This document shows positions 34,770 through 45,781 of a stretch of 64,000 nt of DNA, one piece after another; position 1 is the stretch's first letter; each line of letters starts with the position of its first letter. The stretch lies in the NCBI RefSeq assembly GCF_018882205.1, contig NZ_JACVOU010000002.1, positions 310,001-374,000 of the forward strand. The letters are read 5' to 3'. The notes beneath the pieces are model-generated. The model saw nothing but the letters and a program-made list of their open reading frames with translations. It searched no databases and was not told the DNA's origin. The position numbers and the translations under genes are program-made. This DNA comes from Polynucleobacter bastaniensis (lineage in GTDB: Bacteria; Pseudomonadota; Gammaproteobacteria; Burkholderiales; Burkholderiaceae).

Positions 34770-35330
34770 ATGTCCGCAGCAGAAATTAAAACCACTACCG
34801 ATCAAAAGATGCAGAAGTCTCTTGAGGCTCTGAAAACCAATTTGGCGAAGATTCGCTCTGGTCGTGCAAATCCTGGAATCTTGGAGCACATCCAAGTGGA
34901 TTACTACGGTAATCCAACGCCACTAAGCCAAGTGGCTAGCTTAGGCTTGGCTGATGCCAGAACAATCAACGTACAGCCATTTGAAAAAACGATGGTTGGT
35001 GCAATTGAGAAAGCCATTCGTGACTCAGACTTGGGTCTCAACCCAGCTTCGCAAGGCACCGTAATTCGTGTGCCCATGCCTGCATTAACTGAAGAGCGTC
35101 GCCGTGATTTGACTAAGGTTGTCAAAAACGAAGGTGAAGATACGAAAATTGCTGTACGAAATTTACGTCGTGATGCCAATGAGCATTTAAAGCGCCTCAC
35201 CAAAGATAAAGAAATTTCTGAGGACGATGAGCGTCGTGCAACCGATGATATTCAGAAGATGACTGACCGTGCGGTGATTGATATCGACAAGATCGTTTCT
35301 GAAAAAGAAAAAGAGATCATGACGGTTTAA
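34770..35330 (+). CDS. frr: Ribosome recycling factor
   Basis: RRF splits post-termination ribosomes together with EF-G. The protein has 186 residues, the standard length, with the long three-helix bundle and [28 protein letters not shown] and [21 protein letters not shown] motifs. The ATG at 34770 follows GGAGG by four bases; a TTG one codon earlier lies too close to the GGAGG. It stands between pyrH and uppS with short gaps. Confidence 0.98.
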   Translation: MSAAEIKTTTDQKMQKSLEALKTNLAKIRSGRANPGILEHIQVDYYGNPTPLSQVASLGLADARTINVQPFEKTMVGAIEKAIRDSDLGLNPASQGTVIRVPMPALTEERRRDLTKVVKNEGEDTKIAVRNLRRDANEHLKRLTKDKEISEDDERRATDDIQKMTDRAVIDIDKIVSEKEKEIMTV

Positions 35331-35359
35331 TCGTCAGATCCATTCTTATTATTCGACTT

Positions 35360-36133
35360 ATGACTCAGCACACTAGCTCAACTTTAGTTATCCCAGAGGT
35401 TAGCGCTATTCCTCGTCATGTCGCCATCATCATGGACGGCAACGGGCGCTGGGCTGGTAAGCGTTTCATGCCACGGGTAGCAGGACACTCAGAGGGTTTG
35501 GGTACTGTTCGTAAGATTGTTCAAGAGTGTCGCCAGCTAGGTGTGGAATATCTCACTTTGTTTGCATTCAGCTCTGAAAATTGGCGCCGCCCTCCCGAAG
35601 AAGTCAGCTTTTTAATGAAGCTATTCCTGAAATCCTTGAAGGGTGAGGTCTCTCGTTTAGCTGAAAACGATATCCGTCTTCGCCTCATTGGGGATTTAAG
35701 CCGCTTTGATTCTGGGATTCAGGAGATGGTCCAGTTCTCCGAAGAAAAAACAGCGGCTTGCAAAGGGCTTACGCTCACCATTGCTGCTAACTATGGTGGA
35801 CGTTGGGATATCTTGCAGGCGATGCGCCAAGCTTTGGCTGCCAACCCAAGCCTGAAACCAGACCAAGTGTCTGAAGAATTATTACAACCCTATCTTTCTA
35901 TGGCTTATGCGCCAGAACCAGATTTGTTTATTCGAACTGGTGGCGAGCAGCGTGTCAGTAACTTCCTGCTATGGCAACTGGCCTATACCGAGTTGTATTT
36001 CACGGATACCCTCTGGCCTGATTTTGATGAAGTTCAGTTACATAAAGCTTTTGATTGGTTTAGTCAGCGCGAGCGTCGCTTTGGGCGGACTAGCGCTCAA
36101 TTAGCATCTGAGTCATTGATTGACGCAGTCTAA
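35360..36133 (+). CDS. uppS: Undecaprenyl diphosphate synthase (cis-prenyltransferase)
   Basis: UppS extends farnesyl diphosphate with isopentenyl units to the C55 carrier used for peptidoglycan and other envelope polymers. The 257-residue protein has the conserved active-site [10 protein letters not shown] (about 24-33), the [11 protein letters not shown] motif and the C-terminal [20 protein letters not shown] and W.PDF region. Length and motifs are standard. It feeds the carrier lipid of this gene block and is followed by cdsA 18 bases downstream. Confidence 0.97.
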   Translation: MTQHTSSTLVIPEVSAIPRHVAIIMDGNGRWAGKRFMPRVAGHSEGLGTVRKIVQECRQLGVEYLTLFAFSSENWRRPPEEVSFLMKLFLKSLKGEVSRLAENDIRLRLIGDLSRFDSGIQEMVQFSEEKTAACKGLTLTIAANYGGRWDILQAMRQALAANPSLKPDQVSEELLQPYLSMAYAPEPDLFIRTGGEQRVSNFLLWQLAYTELYFTDTLWPDFDEVQLHKAFDWFSQRERRFGRTSAQLASESLIDAV

Positions 36134-36151
36134 AACTCCCCTTATTTCCCC

Positions 36152-36979
36152 ATGCTAAAAACCCGAATCATTACTGCCACAATCCTGATGGCAGTGCTAT
36201 TACCCATCTTATTTTTCTTGCCACCAATTTACTTGGGCATATTTTTCCTGATTGCCCTAGTTGTTGCCGCTTGGGAATGGAGTCGTATGATTGCTCCAGA
36301 AGCGAAAAAGGCAGCATGGCTCTACGCTGTTTTTTGTCTAGTGATCATTTCATTGTTACTGGGCATGCAAGCAATCACATGGCAGTTTTCTTTGCTCATG
36401 ATGACGGTTTTATTTTGGTTCTTTTTGGCGCCATTCATCTTAGCCCAAGGAATGGACCTCTCACTTCAAAAATTCAAACCTTTCTACAGTATTGTCGGCT
36501 TGATCATTCTGCCGGCAACTTGGTTTGCATTAGTCTTCTTGCGTGAATTAGGCTTAGTATTTTTATTAACAACGATGGCCTTGGTTTGGGTTGCTGATAT
36601 CGGCGCCTATTTTGTTGGTAAAGCTTTTGGTAAACACAAACTGGCTTTGAACATCAGCCCAGGAAAATCAATTGAGGGCGCGCTGGGTGGTTTACTGCTT
36701 TGCTATCTCTATGCATTTTTATGCGTCACGTATTTACCGTTAGGCGATACTTTATTTGGTGCTTGGGCTATTCAATTTGGTTGGGTGCCAATGTTCCTGA
36801 TGGTGACAGTATTAACCGCGTTCAGCATCTTTGGGGATTTATTTGAGTCTCAGTTAAAGCGTTTGGCTGGCGTCAAAGATAGCAGTCATTTACTGCCAGG
36901 CCATGGTGGTGTTCTAGATCGTGTTGATGCACTCATTCCAACAATGCCGATTGCCGCATTACTGGCAGGGTGGATTTAA
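36152..36979 (+). CDS. cdsA: Phosphatidate cytidylyltransferase
   Basis: CdsA makes CDP-diacylglycerol, the precursor of all bacterial phospholipids, in the inner membrane. The 275-residue protein has about eight hydrophobic helices and the family signature near the C-terminus ([27 protein letters not shown]), which holds the catalytic and metal-binding acidic residues. The stop shares its last base with the dxr start as TAATG. Confidence 0.95.
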   Translation: MLKTRIITATILMAVLLPILFFLPPIYLGIFFLIALVVAAWEWSRMIAPEAKKAAWLYAVFCLVIISLLLGMQAITWQFSLLMMTVLFWFFLAPFILAQGMDLSLQKFKPFYSIVGLIILPATWFALVFLRELGLVFLLTTMALVWVADIGAYFVGKAFGKHKLALNISPGKSIEGALGGLLLCYLYAFLCVTYLPLGDTLFGAWAIQFGWVPMFLMVTVLTAFSIFGDLFESQLKRLAGVKDSSHLLPGHGGVLDRVDALIPTMPIAALLAGWI

Positions 36980-38169
36980 TGATTCTTAAGCAGCTTGCCA
37001 TCTTGGGATCTACTGGATCGATTGGTGTTAACACCCTAGATGTCATCCGTGCCCATCCTGATCGCTTTAAGGTAGTCGCTCTGACGGCCGCAAAACAAAT
37101 TGAGCGCTTAGCCGAGCAATGTATCGAGTTCAAGCCTGCTATTGCAGCGGTGGCTGATGCGAATGGCGCTGCTCAACTGAGCCAACTGTTGCAAGAAAAA
37201 AAGATTCCTACTCACGTTCTCTATGGACCAGAGGCTTTGGTCAGTGCAGTAACTGAATCTGGGTGCGATACGGTGATGGCAGCGATTGTGGGAGCCGCCG
37301 GCCTAGTCCCAACTTTAGCAGCTGCAAACGCAGGCAAGAGGGTTTTGCTCGCCAATAAAGAAGCGCTGGTCATGTCGGGTAATTTATTTATGCAGGCAAT
37401 GAAAGCGGGCGGTGGCGAATTGCTGCCGATTGATAGTGAGCACAATGCGATTTTTCAATGCCTACCTGATCGCTTTACAACAAACCCATCCGTCCATTTA
37501 GGTGTTGAAGAGCTCTGGTTAACCGCTTCTGGTGGACCGTTTAGGGATAGACCTATTGCAGACTTGGCGAGTATTACTCCTGATCAAGCCTGCGCCCATC
37601 CGAATTGGGTGATGGGTCGTAAGATTTCGGTGGACTCTGCGACGATGATGAATAAAGGTCTTGAAGTCATTGAGGCTTTTTGGTTATTTGGTTTGCCACT
37701 AGAAAAAATTAAAGTTTTGATTCATCCGCAGAGCGTAGTGCACTCGATGGTGCGTTATCGCGATGGTTCAGTTTTAGCGCAAATGGGTCAACCGGATATG
37801 CGCACGCCGATTGCCTATGGACTGGCTTGGCCTGAACGGATTGCTGCTGGTGTTGCTCCTTTAAATCTGACGCAGTTGAGCAGCCTCAGTTTTACAGAGC
37901 CTAATTTTGCTCAATTTCCTTGCTTAAGCTTGGCCTTTGCAGCAGCAAAAGCAGGGGGAACTTCACCTGCCGTTCTCAATGCTGCCAATGAAGTTGCCGT
38001 TGCAGCTTTCTTGGAGGCTGGATTGCCTTACTTAAGCATTCCGAAGGTAGTGGAACACTGTTTAAATGCGCTGCCATCGGCTCCTGCGGATTCTTTAGAA
38101 GCAATCCTTGGCGCTGATGCTCAGGCTCGTCAAGCTGCCAATCAATTCATTCGCAACATTCAGAAATAG
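36979..38169 (+). CDS. dxr: 1-deoxy-D-xylulose 5-phosphate reductoisomerase
   Basis: Dxr makes 2-C-methyl-D-erythritol 4-phosphate, committing carbon to the MEP isoprenoid pathway that feeds UppS. The 396-residue protein has the NADPH-binding GSTGSIG at the N-terminus and the metal/substrate elements [13 protein letters not shown] and [17 protein letters not shown]. The ATG shares one base with the cdsA stop. A frame three codons longer runs into cdsA and is not supported. The position between cdsA and rseP is conserved. Confidence 0.97.
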   Translation: MILKQLAILGSTGSIGVNTLDVIRAHPDRFKVVALTAAKQIERLAEQCIEFKPAIAAVADANGAAQLSQLLQEKKIPTHVLYGPEALVSAVTESGCDTVMAAIVGAAGLVPTLAAANAGKRVLLANKEALVMSGNLFMQAMKAGGGELLPIDSEHNAIFQCLPDRFTTNPSVHLGVEELWLTASGGPFRDRPIADLASITPDQACAHPNWVMGRKISVDSATMMNKGLEVIEAFWLFGLPLEKIKVLIHPQSVVHSMVRYRDGSVLAQMGQPDMRTPIAYGLAWPERIAAGVAPLNLTQLSSLSFTEPNFAQFPCLSLAFAAAKAGGTSPAVLNAANEVAVAAFLEAGLPYLSIPKVVEHCLNALPSAPADSLEAILGADAQARQAANQFIRNIQK

Positions 38170-38181
38170 ATTGGTCTTTTG

Positions 38182-39315
38182 ATGCAGGCCTTAATCACAC
38201 TTGCTGCATTCTTAGTCACGCTTGGTGTGTTGGTGAGCTTCCATGAGTATGGCCATTTTCTAGCGGCTCGTTTGTGTGGAGTCAAAGTACTTCGCTTTGC
38301 CCTAGGATTTGGTAAGCCGCTATTCACTTATCACGCTAGTAACGGCACTGAGTGGGTTCTTGCTTCTATTCCTTTGGGTGGTTATGTCAAATTACTGGAC
38401 GGCCGTGATCGCGAGCAAATCATTTCAGCGCAAGAGCGCTCTCAATCCTTCGATGTAAAGCCTCTGTGGCAACGCTCCACAATCGTGGCGGCAGGCCCCT
38501 TCGCTAATTTCCTGCTGGCAGTTATTTTGTTTTCAGTGATTTATGTCTCAGGCGTGCCCCAACTCCCCGCTCGACTTCAAGCTCCACCCGAGCAATCGAT
38601 CGCTGCAAAACTGGGAGTGGCGGCAGGTGATCAAGTTGTGGGTTGGCAATCCCTGTCATCTGACTACAGTGGTGCCCCCATTCTTGAAGAATTTGACCCA
38701 GTTCCGAGTTGGAATGCATTGCGCTGGCTTCTCTTAGATGCCATTACCGGGGAGCAAGGTTTTGCCCTAGAGATCCGGGATGCTGCTGGCACCCGTCAGG
38801 TCAAATCCTTTAGGCAGGGTGATTTACCGCCGATTGCACCCGAATCCGATCCATTTCAGGCGCTGGGCTTGTTTCCCCAAGTGAGTCCACCCTCGGAGTG
38901 GATAGAGCTTAAGTTAGGGCCGATAGATGCCATCAGTTTTGCGTATCAGCGGGTTTGTCTGATAACCAAGGTCTCTGTAAGGCTAATGTTGGGTTTATTT
39001 ACGGGTCAAACGACTTTAAAGCAGCTTGGTGGACCCTTGAGTATTGCGGATATGGCGGGTAAGTCTGCTCAGGTCTGCTGGCAACCATTTTTAGCCTTTT
39101 TAGCCCTCATGAGTATCAGCATTGGACTCTTGAATTTAGTGCCTTTACCAATGCTCGATGGGGGTCAGCTCCTGTATGATGCATGGGAGTTGGTTGCTGG
39201 TAAGCGAATGTCTTTATCACTGCAGGAAAAGCTCCAAAAAGTGGGTTTTTTGCTTCTGATATCTCTTTCCTTGCTAGCCTTGTTTAACGATTTGCAACGC
39301 TACCTTTCATCTTGA
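38182..39315 (+). CDS. rseP: Site-2 intramembrane zinc protease RseP
   Basis: RseP cleaves membrane proteins such as anti-sigma factors and remnant signal peptides. The 377-residue protein has the HExxH zinc motif HEYGH in its first membrane helix (about residues 21-25), a region in the middle that looks like a PDZ domain (about 110-220; it is shorter than the two PDZ domains of the Escherichia coli enzyme), and the third metal-site motif NLVPLPMLDGG near the C-terminus. I chose the ATG at 38182; a TTG one codon earlier is possible. Its stop overlaps the bamA start as TTGA. Confidence 0.95.
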   Translation: MQALITLAAFLVTLGVLVSFHEYGHFLAARLCGVKVLRFALGFGKPLFTYHASNGTEWVLASIPLGGYVKLLDGRDREQIISAQERSQSFDVKPLWQRSTIVAAGPFANFLLAVILFSVIYVSGVPQLPARLQAPPEQSIAAKLGVAAGDQVVGWQSLSSDYSGAPILEEFDPVPSWNALRWLLLDAITGEQGFALEIRDAAGTRQVKSFRQGDLPPIAPESDPFQALGLFPQVSPPSEWIELKLGPIDAISFAYQRVCLITKVSVRLMLGLFTGQTTLKQLGGPLSIADMAGKSAQVCWQPFLAFLALMSISIGLLNLVPLPMLDGGQLLYDAWELVAGKRMSLSLQEKLQKVGFLLLISLSLLALFNDLQRYLSS

Positions 39316-41660
39316 ATTTTCTGATCCCCTCTATTCGCTCTGTGACTCGACTTCTTGCTCAGTTAGCCCTGATCCTTGCTGCTAGTGTTTGTGTAAACGC
39401 ACAAGCAGCTGACTCATTTGTGATTAAAGATATTCGAATCGAGGGCTTGCAACGAGTAGAGCCAGGAACTGTATTTAGCTATTTGCCTGTTCAAGTGGGC
39501 GACACCTTTACAGATGAGAAGAGTGCCGAAGCTATTAAGGCTTTGTATAGCACTGGTTTTTTCCGAGATGTACAGATTCAGGCCCAAGGCAATGTTTTGA
39601 TTATGATCATTGAGGAGCGTCCCACGATCTCTCGTATTGAATTTACTGGGATGAAAGAGTTTGACCAGGAAAATATTCGTAAGTCGCTGAAGGCAGTTGG
39701 CGTTGCTGAGGCCCGCTTCTACGATAAAGCCTTAATTGACAAAGCTGAACAAGAGTTAAAACGCGCTTACGTTGGTAAGGGTATGTATGCCGCCGAGGTG
39801 GTTGCAACCGTTACTCCGCTAGAGAGAAATCAGGTTGCAGTGTATTTCAATATTGATGAAGGTCCTGTAGCTAAGATTCAGGAGATTAACTTTATTGGTA
39901 ATAGCGTCTTTAGCGAAAGCACTCTCAAAAGTGAGATGCAATTAAAGACAGGTGGATGGCTTTCTTGGTATAGCAAAGATAATTTGTACTCTAAGCAAAA
40001 GCTCACTGCCGACCTAGAGAACATTCGCTCTTATTACCTCAATCGTGGTTACCTCGAGTTTGTCATCGAATCCACTCAGGTTTCTATCACTCCGGATAAA
40101 AAAGGTATCTTTCTTACGGTGAGTATTCGTGAGGGTAATAAGTTCACAGTCAAGAATGTGCGTTTAGCTGGGGATTTATTAGGCAAAGAGGCTGAGCTAA
40201 TTCAGTTAGTAAGTCTTAAGGCAGGCGATACCTTCTCATCGGCTAAGTTGACTGAGAGCACCAAGGCAATTGCTGAAATTCTGGGTTCGTATGGCTATGC
40301 GTTTGCAACCATCAACCCACAGCCGGATATTCGTCGCGAATTAAGTGAGGTAGATTTGACCTTAGTGGTCGATCCAGGTCGACGTGTTTATGTTCGTCAA
40401 GTGAACGTTACCGGTAATGCCAAGACAAGAGACATGGTGATTCGTCGTGAGATACGCCAGTTCGAGAGCTCTTGGTTCGACACCGAAAAGATTGATTTAT
40501 CTAAAAAACGTTTAGGCCGCTTGGGTTATTTTACCGAGACCGATATTTCTACACAAGATGTTCCTGGATCCGCTGATCAGGTTGACGTTAATGTGAAGGT
40601 GACCGAGAAGCCGACTGGTGCCGTGACTATTGGTGCTGGTTTTTCTTCAACTGAGAAACTGATCTTATCTGCTGGTATTAATCAGGAGAATGCATTTGGT
40701 ACAGGTACTGCAGTAGGTTTGAATATGTCTTTGGGTAAGATCAATCAGAGCTTGGCTCTGTCAAACTATGATCCTTATTTCACCGAGGATGGTATTAGCC
40801 GTTATACCGATCTGTACTACCGATCATCCAAGCCTTTGTATTACATCGGCGATCCTGATTATCAAATTAAGAATGTTGGTAGCAATATTAAATTTGGAGT
40901 TCCGTACACAGAGGTTGACCGGGTCTTCTTTGGAACGGGTGTAGAAGCATTTCAGATTCAAACTACGGTGAATACTCCAATCCCATATTTAAATTATGCT
41001 CAGAGCTATGGCATAGCCTCACCTGGGTACCCTGCCACATTAACTACCTATAACGTACCGGTTACTGTGGGCTGGTCACGTGACGGTCGCGATAGCGCTT
41101 TAATTCCATCTTCTGGTTCATTGCAGCAGTTGAGCGCTGAAGCTGGAACCCCACTGGGAAATATGATGTTCTACCGAATATTTGGCCAGTATCAGAAGTA
41201 TCACTCTTTCTCCAAAGGAAATATCTTATCCTTTAATGGCGAAGTGGGTTATGGCGAAGCTTACGGCAAATACCCATTCCCGATCACCAAAAACTATTAT
41301 GTTGGTGGTATTGGCTCGGTTCGTGGCTACGCTCCAGGTTCACTAGGCCCCACTTTCTATAATCCAATTACAGGCTTGAATCAGCCTACTGGTGGCCAGT
41401 CCAAGATCGTCAGTAACGTAGAGTACACCGTACCCGTTCCTGGGTCCGGGGTGGACAAAACCTTGCGGGTATTTGGTTTCGTAGACGGCGGTAATGTCTA
41501 TGCGGAGAATATCAATCTGGTCTTGCGATATTCTTATGGCTTGGGTTTATCATGGATATCACCATTGGGTCCGCTTAAGTTTAGTTACGGTATTCCGATC
41601 AAATCATTACCGACTGATAACATCCAACGTTTGCAGTTCCAAGTGGGTACAGCGTTTTAA
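39312..41660 (+). CDS. bamA: Outer membrane protein assembly factor BamA
   Basis: BamA inserts beta-barrel proteins into the outer membrane. The 782-residue protein starts with a signal peptide (cleavage near residue 33, VCVNAQAADS), then has five POTRA domains (about 34-420; for example FVIKDIRIEGLQRVEPGTVF) and a 16-strand barrel ending in aromatic FQVGTAF. The conserved barrel loop motif VRGY lies near residue 675. The start is TTG at 39312 inside the rseP stop (TTGA), so translation is probably coupled to rseP. Confidence 0.96.
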   Translation: MNFLIPSIRSVTRLLAQLALILAASVCVNAQAADSFVIKDIRIEGLQRVEPGTVFSYLPVQVGDTFTDEKSAEAIKALYSTGFFRDVQIQAQGNVLIMIIEERPTISRIEFTGMKEFDQENIRKSLKAVGVAEARFYDKALIDKAEQELKRAYVGKGMYAAEVVATVTPLERNQVAVYFNIDEGPVAKIQEINFIGNSVFSESTLKSEMQLKTGGWLSWYSKDNLYSKQKLTADLENIRSYYLNRGYLEFVIESTQVSITPDKKGIFLTVSIREGNKFTVKNVRLAGDLLGKEAELIQLVSLKAGDTFSSAKLTESTKAIAEILGSYGYAFATINPQPDIRRELSEVDLTLVVDPGRRVYVRQVNVTGNAKTRDMVIRREIRQFESSWFDTEKIDLSKKRLGRLGYFTETDISTQDVPGSADQVDVNVKVTEKPTGAVTIGAGFSSTEKLILSAGINQENAFGTGTAVGLNMSLGKINQSLALSNYDPYFTEDGISRYTDLYYRSSKPLYYIGDPDYQIKNVGSNIKFGVPYTEVDRVFFGTGVEAFQIQTTVNTPIPYLNYAQSYGIASPGYPATLTTYNVPVTVGWSRDGRDSALIPSSGSLQQLSAEAGTPLGNMMFYRIFGQYQKYHSFSKGNILSFNGEVGYGEAYGKYPFPITKNYYVGGIGSVRGYAPGSLGPTFYNPITGLNQPTGGQSKIVSNVEYTVPVPGSGVDKTLRVFGFVDGGNVYAENINLVLRYSYGLGLSWISPLGPLKFSYGIPIKSLPTDNIQRLQFQVGTAF

Positions 41661-41678
41661 TTGTTTAAGGAAAGTTTT

Positions 41679-42206
41679 ATGAAGCTCCATCAATCTTCCA
41701 AATGGATTCAGTACGGCTTAATTGCTGTTTCATCATTTATTGCTATGCCATCGGCATTTGCTCAGGATGCTGGAACTCGAGTTGGGGCCGTGAACGTTGA
41801 AAAAGTATTCAATGAATCTAATATGGCTAAAGCTAGTCAAACTAAGTTGCAGAATGAATTTACAAAACGCCAAAACGAAATTCGTGACAGCGCCCAAAAA
41901 ATCAAATCTGCTGCAGAGAAGTTAGATCGTGATTCAGCAGTCATGTCTGAGGCTGAGCGTTCACGTCGTCAACGCGAGTTAGCCGATCAGGATCGTGAAT
42001 TGCAGCGCAAACAGCGTGAGTACACCGAGGATCTGAATCAGCGTAACTTTGAAGAGCGTGCCAAGATTGCTGAAAAAGCCAATCAAGCGCTCAAACAAAT
42101 TGCTGAACAAAGAAAAATTGATGTCATTATTCAAGATCCAGCCTATGCCAATCCCAAGGTTGACGTTACTGATGATGTCATCAAGGCTTTGAATAGTCTT
42201 AAGTAA
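41679..42206 (+). CDS. skp: Periplasmic chaperone OmpH/Skp
   Basis: Skp holds unfolded outer-membrane proteins in the periplasm before delivery to BamA. The 175-residue protein has a signal peptide (cleavage near residue 28, SAFAQDAG) and then the typical highly charged helical tentacles (about 50-130). It starts at the ATG 41679, behind AAGGAA; a TTG at 41661 would add six residues and has no ribosome-binding site. The gene sits between bamA and lpxD as in most proteobacteria. Confidence 0.94.
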   Translation: MKLHQSSKWIQYGLIAVSSFIAMPSAFAQDAGTRVGAVNVEKVFNESNMAKASQTKLQNEFTKRQNEIRDSAQKIKSAAEKLDRDSAVMSEAERSRRQRELADQDRELQRKQREYTEDLNQRNFEERAKIAEKANQALKQIAEQRKIDVIIQDPAYANPKVDVTDDVIKALNSLK

Positions 42207-42211
42207 GTTTT

Positions 42212-43264
42212 ATGCCCACCGCCATCGAGCTGGCCGAACAGTTTCAAGTAAGCTTGGTGGGGGATGGCTCCCTCTCGCTTCACGGCCTCGCTCCGCTCGA
42301 GCGAGCTCAATCCAGTCAAATCTCCTTTCTTTCTAATCCGCTCTACCGCCAACAGGCTAGTGATAGTGCGGCAGGTTGCCTGATTGTCAGTCAGGCGGAC
42401 TTAGATTTTCTCCAAGCGATTCCTGGCAGTCACTCAGCAGGCCGAGTATTTTTTGTCTCTAAAAATCCCTACGCTACATTTGCCAGAATGGCGCAGCACT
42501 TTGCTAAGGCTGCTGCACCTATTTATGAGCCTGGAGTGCATGCTAGTGCCGCCATTGATCCTAGCGTCAGCATTCCAGCAACATGTCATATCGGACCGTT
42601 TGTGCAAATCGGTTCTGGCGTTAAATTAGGTGAGCGGGTTGTCTTGCTGGGAAACACTTCTGTCGCCAGAAATTCCACTATCGGTAGTGATACCTTGATT
42701 TATCCCAATGTATCTATTTATTCAGAAACTAAGCTTGGTGAGCGCTGCATTATTCATAGTGGAGCGGTCATTGGAGCGGATGGTTTTGGTTTTGCCCCTG
42801 ACTTTTCGGCTACCGGTGCTGAGTGGATCAAGATACCGCAAACGGGTGCTGTTGTAATCGGTAATGATGTCGAGGTGGGCGCGTCAAGCACAATCGATCG
42901 TGGCGCTATGAGTGACACCATCATCGGTAACGGCACTAAGATCGATAATCAAGTTCAAATTGCTCACAACGTTGAAGTAGGTAATTGTTGTGTGATTGCT
43001 GGTTGTGCTGCCATTTCGGGAAGTACTAAGATTGGCAACTTTTGTATTATTGGTGGCGCAGCCAATTTTGCCGGTCACCTCACGATTGCAGATAGAACAA
43101 CCGTGTCCGGTAATACCTCAATTATTCGTTCAATTACTGAGCCAGGGCAGCATTACACGGGTGTTTACCCTTCAATGCTCCACAGCGCTTGGGAGAAAAA
43201 TGCGGCAATTCTGCGGGGTCTCGATAAAATCCGTCAACGCTTACGATTATTAGATAAAAACTAA
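42212..43264 (+). CDS. lpxD: UDP-3-O-acylglucosamine N-acyltransferase
   Basis: LpxD adds the second acyl chain in lipid A synthesis. The 350-residue protein has an N-terminal uridine-binding domain (about 1-95, with [12 protein letters not shown]) and a left-handed beta helix of hexapeptide repeats (about 105-310) containing the catalytic-histidine segment [10 protein letters not shown]. Standard length. It is six bases after skp. The first 100 bases contain a GC-rich palindromic stretch, which I consider incidental. Confidence 0.96.
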   Translation: MPTAIELAEQFQVSLVGDGSLSLHGLAPLERAQSSQISFLSNPLYRQQASDSAAGCLIVSQADLDFLQAIPGSHSAGRVFFVSKNPYATFARMAQHFAKAAAPIYEPGVHASAAIDPSVSIPATCHIGPFVQIGSGVKLGERVVLLGNTSVARNSTIGSDTLIYPNVSIYSETKLGERCIIHSGAVIGADGFGFAPDFSATGAEWIKIPQTGAVVIGNDVEVGASSTIDRGAMSDTIIGNGTKIDNQVQIAHNVEVGNCCVIAGCAAISGSTKIGNFCIIGGAANFAGHLTIADRTTVSGNTSIIRSITEPGQHYTGVYPSMLHSAWEKNAAILRGLDKIRQRLRLLDKN

Positions 43265-43321
43265 ATAGCTAAATCTCCCCATTACAAAAAAATCTAAAAA
43301 CTTTATTCAGCAGGTAATTAC

Positions 43322-43771
43322 ATGAGCAAACCCATCGCCATCGACATCAATCAAATTTTGAAGTTGCTGCCACATCGCTATCCATTTCTGTTAGTTGATC
43401 GCGTATTGGAGCTTGAGCCTCGTCAAAGTATTACTGCGCTGAAGAATGTCACCATGAACGAACCCTTCTTTCAGGGTCACTTCCCCGATTTTCCGGTCAT
43501 GCCGGGGGTGTTGATTATTGAGGCGCTTGCCCAAACAGCAGCACTTCTGACCTTTTCTGAAGTGCGTGAAGAAAATGCAGTTTATTACTTCGCCGGTATT
43601 GATGGTGCTCGTTTTAAGAAGCCGGTATTACCTGGCGATCAACTGATCATGACGGCTAAGTTAGAGCGTGAACGTGCTGGTATCTATAAGTTCCAAGTGC
43701 AAGCGACCGTGGATGGCGAGTTAGCCGCCGAAGCGAATATCACTTGTGCCGTTCGTACGAAAGGTGCGTAA
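43322..43771 (+). CDS. fabZ: 3-hydroxyacyl-ACP dehydratase FabZ
   Basis: FabZ dehydrates 3-hydroxyacyl-ACP in fatty acid elongation and competes with LpxA and LpxD for substrate. The 149-residue hot-dog-fold protein has [14 protein letters not shown], the active-site histidine in that segment and the glutamate in [15 protein letters not shown]. It overlaps the lpxA start by one base (TAATG). Its location between lpxD and lpxA allows balanced control of phospholipid and lipid A synthesis. Confidence 0.97.
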   Translation: MSKPIAIDINQILKLLPHRYPFLLVDRVLELEPRQSITALKNVTMNEPFFQGHFPDFPVMPGVLIIEALAQTAALLTFSEVREENAVYYFAGIDGARFKKPVLPGDQLIMTAKLERERAGIYKFQVQATVDGELAAEANITCAVRTKGA

Positions 43772-44568
43772 TGACTCGGATTCATGCGACTGCTGTAGTT
43801 GATAGTAAGGCGGAGATTGCCAGCGACGTAGAGATTGGTCCGTACTCCGTAATTGGACCAAACGTCAAAATTGGTGCTGCTTGCAAGATTGGTTCTCACG
43901 CTGTGATCGAGGGTTACACCACGATCGGCAAAGAAAACAACTTTGCCCACTTCGCCGCTATTGGTGGCGCTCCCCAGGATATGAAATACCGCGGCGAACC
44001 TACCGAGTTGATTATTGGCGATCGCAACACCATTCGTGAGTTCACGACCATTCATACGGGTACATCGCAGGATGAGGGCATCACCAGAATCGGTGATGAC
44101 AACTGGATCATGGCTTATGTACACATTGCACATGACTGCCAAATCGGTAATCACACGATTTTTTCGAGTAACGCACAAATCGCGGGTCATGTAAAAGTAA
44201 GTGACTGGGCGATCATGGGTGGCATGTCTGGAGTCCATCAATTTGTCCGCATCGGTCAACATGCGATGTTAGGTGGCGCCTCTGCATTAGTGCAAGACAT
44301 ACCACCGTTTGTGATTGCAGCTGGAGATAAAGCTTCTCCTCATGGCATTAATGTGGAAGGTCTTAAGCGACGTGGTTTCTCAAGCGAAACGATTTCTGCA
44401 CTGCGTCAGGCATACAAGGTTCTCTATAAAGATGGCCTCAGCTTTGAGGAAGCTAAGGTAGAGATTCAGAAGATGGTGATTGCTAGTGCATTTGATGCCC
44501 AAACTGCAGAAAAGCTAACCGAGTTCCATGACTTTATTGCCGCCTCTACGCGCGGCATTATTCGATAG
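43771..44568 (+). CDS. lpxA: UDP-N-acetylglucosamine acyltransferase
   Basis: LpxA catalyses the first step of lipid A synthesis. The 265-residue protein is a left-handed beta helix (about 1-190) with a helical C-terminal domain. The catalytic histidine segment is [17 protein letters not shown], followed by the [13 protein letters not shown] block. I chose the ATG at 43771 because it shares one base with the fabZ stop and gives the standard [16 protein letters not shown] start. A longer frame at 43744 reads out of fabZ. Confidence 0.97.
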   Translation: MTRIHATAVVDSKAEIASDVEIGPYSVIGPNVKIGAACKIGSHAVIEGYTTIGKENNFAHFAAIGGAPQDMKYRGEPTELIIGDRNTIREFTTIHTGTSQDEGITRIGDDNWIMAYVHIAHDCQIGNHTIFSSNAQIAGHVKVSDWAIMGGMSGVHQFVRIGQHAMLGGASALVQDIPPFVIAAGDKASPHGINVEGLKRRGFSSETISALRQAYKVLYKDGLSFEEAKVEIQKMVIASAFDAQTAEKLTEFHDFIAASTRGIIR

Positions 44569-44578
44569 AGCAAATCTA

Positions 44579-45781
44579 GTGTCTAAACTTGCTTGTGTTG
44601 CCGGAGAGCCTTCGGGTGACTTGCTGGCAGCGCCAGTATTGAGTGCACTAAAGCAGATCCCCGACACCTCTGATCTAGAGGTCTATGGTATTGGTGGTCC
44701 TCGTATGCAGGCCGAGGGCCTGCGCTCAGATTGGCCAATGGAGACATTGAGTGTTCGTGGTTACGTAGAGGCAATTAAACAGTTACCCGCTATTCTGAAA
44801 CTACGTAAAGAGTTGATTGCCAATCTCACGGGCGAAGGTCGCCCCAATGTATATCTAGGGATTGATGCACCAGATTTTAATTTAGGCGTTGAGTTGGCTT
44901 TGCGCAAAGCAGGCATTCCGACGCTGCATTTTGTTTCGCCATCGATCTGGGCTTGGAGAGCGGGGCGCATCAAAAAAATCAAGCAAGCAGTTGAACGTAT
45001 GCTCTGTATCTTCCCTTTTGAGGCGGAGATCTATGAGCGTGCTGGTATTAGTGCAACTTATGTTGGGCATCCGCTTGCCAGTGAAATACCTCTTGAGCCC
45101 AATTCAGCATACGCCAAGCAAAGATTAGAAGAAGTCCTAAGCCTGCCAGCCAATACCTTAGATGGAGTTGTGGTTGCCGTTTTGCCGGGTAGTCGCGGTT
45201 CAGAGATTGAGCTGATTGCGCCAGTCTTTTTTGAGACGATGTTAGAGCTTGTAAATCGTATGCCAGGACAGCCTCTGCATTTTGTAATCCCAGTGGCAAC
45301 GCCACGCTTGCGTGAACCGCTTGAGCTTTTACTTAAAAGTACAATAGCAATTAATCCTGATCTAAAAATTGATCTGATTGATGGCGAGGCCGATGCAGTA
45401 CTTGAGGCTGCTGATGTGGTGTTGATTGCTAGTGGTACAGCGACATTACAGGCGGCACTCTGGAAAAAGCCGATGGTGATTTCTTATAAAGTACCCTGGT
45501 TGACTGCGCAGATCATGAAACGACAGGGCTATCTGCCGTATGTTGGTTTACCGAATATTCTCTGCGGTGAGTTTGTTGTTCCTGAGCTTCTACAAGACGA
45601 AGCTACCCCGAATAAGTTGGCCGATGCTTTGCTAGCCTGGTTAAACAGCCCTAGTAAAGTCATTCAATTAAAAACCCGTTTTGCAGAAATGCATGAGACC
45701 TTGCGCAGACCTACTGGTTTATTGGTGGCACAGGCCGTAGCGCAAACCATTGCAGCTACAAAACATCGGGTTACTGTGTGA
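44579..45781 (+). CDS. lpxB: Lipid-A-disaccharide synthase
   Basis: LpxB condenses UDP-2,3-diacylglucosamine with lipid X to the disaccharide precursor of lipid A. The 400-residue GT-B glycosyltransferase has [14 protein letters not shown] near the start, [16 protein letters not shown] and LPGSRGSEI. The start is GTG at 44579 ([14 protein letters not shown]); the longer frame from 44528 would read out of lpxA. The stop overlaps the rnhB start as GTGA. Confidence 0.95.
   Translation: MSKLACVAGEPSGDLLAAPVLSALKQIPDTSDLEVYGIGGPRMQAEGLRSDWPMETLSVRGYVEAIKQLPAILKLRKELIANLTGEGRPNVYLGIDAPDFNLGVELALRKAGIPTLHFVSPSIWAWRAGRIKKIKQAVERMLCIFPFEAEIYERAGISATYVGHPLASEIPLEPNSAYAKQRLEEVLSLPANTLDGVVVAVLPGSRGSEIELIAPVFFETMLELVNRMPGQPLHFVIPVATPRLREPLELLLKSTIAINPDLKIDLIDGEADAVLEAADVVLIASGTATLQAALWKKPMVISYKVPWLTAQIMKRQGYLPYVGLPNILCGEFVVPELLQDEATPNKLADALLAWLNSPSKVIQLKTRFAEMHETLRRPTGLLVAQAVAQTIAATKHRVTV

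Noticed and set aside
42285..42310. GC-rich palindromic stretch in the first 100 bases of lpxD (ctcgct...agcgag)
   Set aside because: Lies in coding sequence, short stem, no T-tract, and codons are natural for the encoded protein; likely chance.
43684..44262. Open frame of 192 codons antisense to fabZ and lpxA
   Set aside because: Codon-bias shadow of lpxA; the composition mirrors the hexapeptide repeats and there is no start context.
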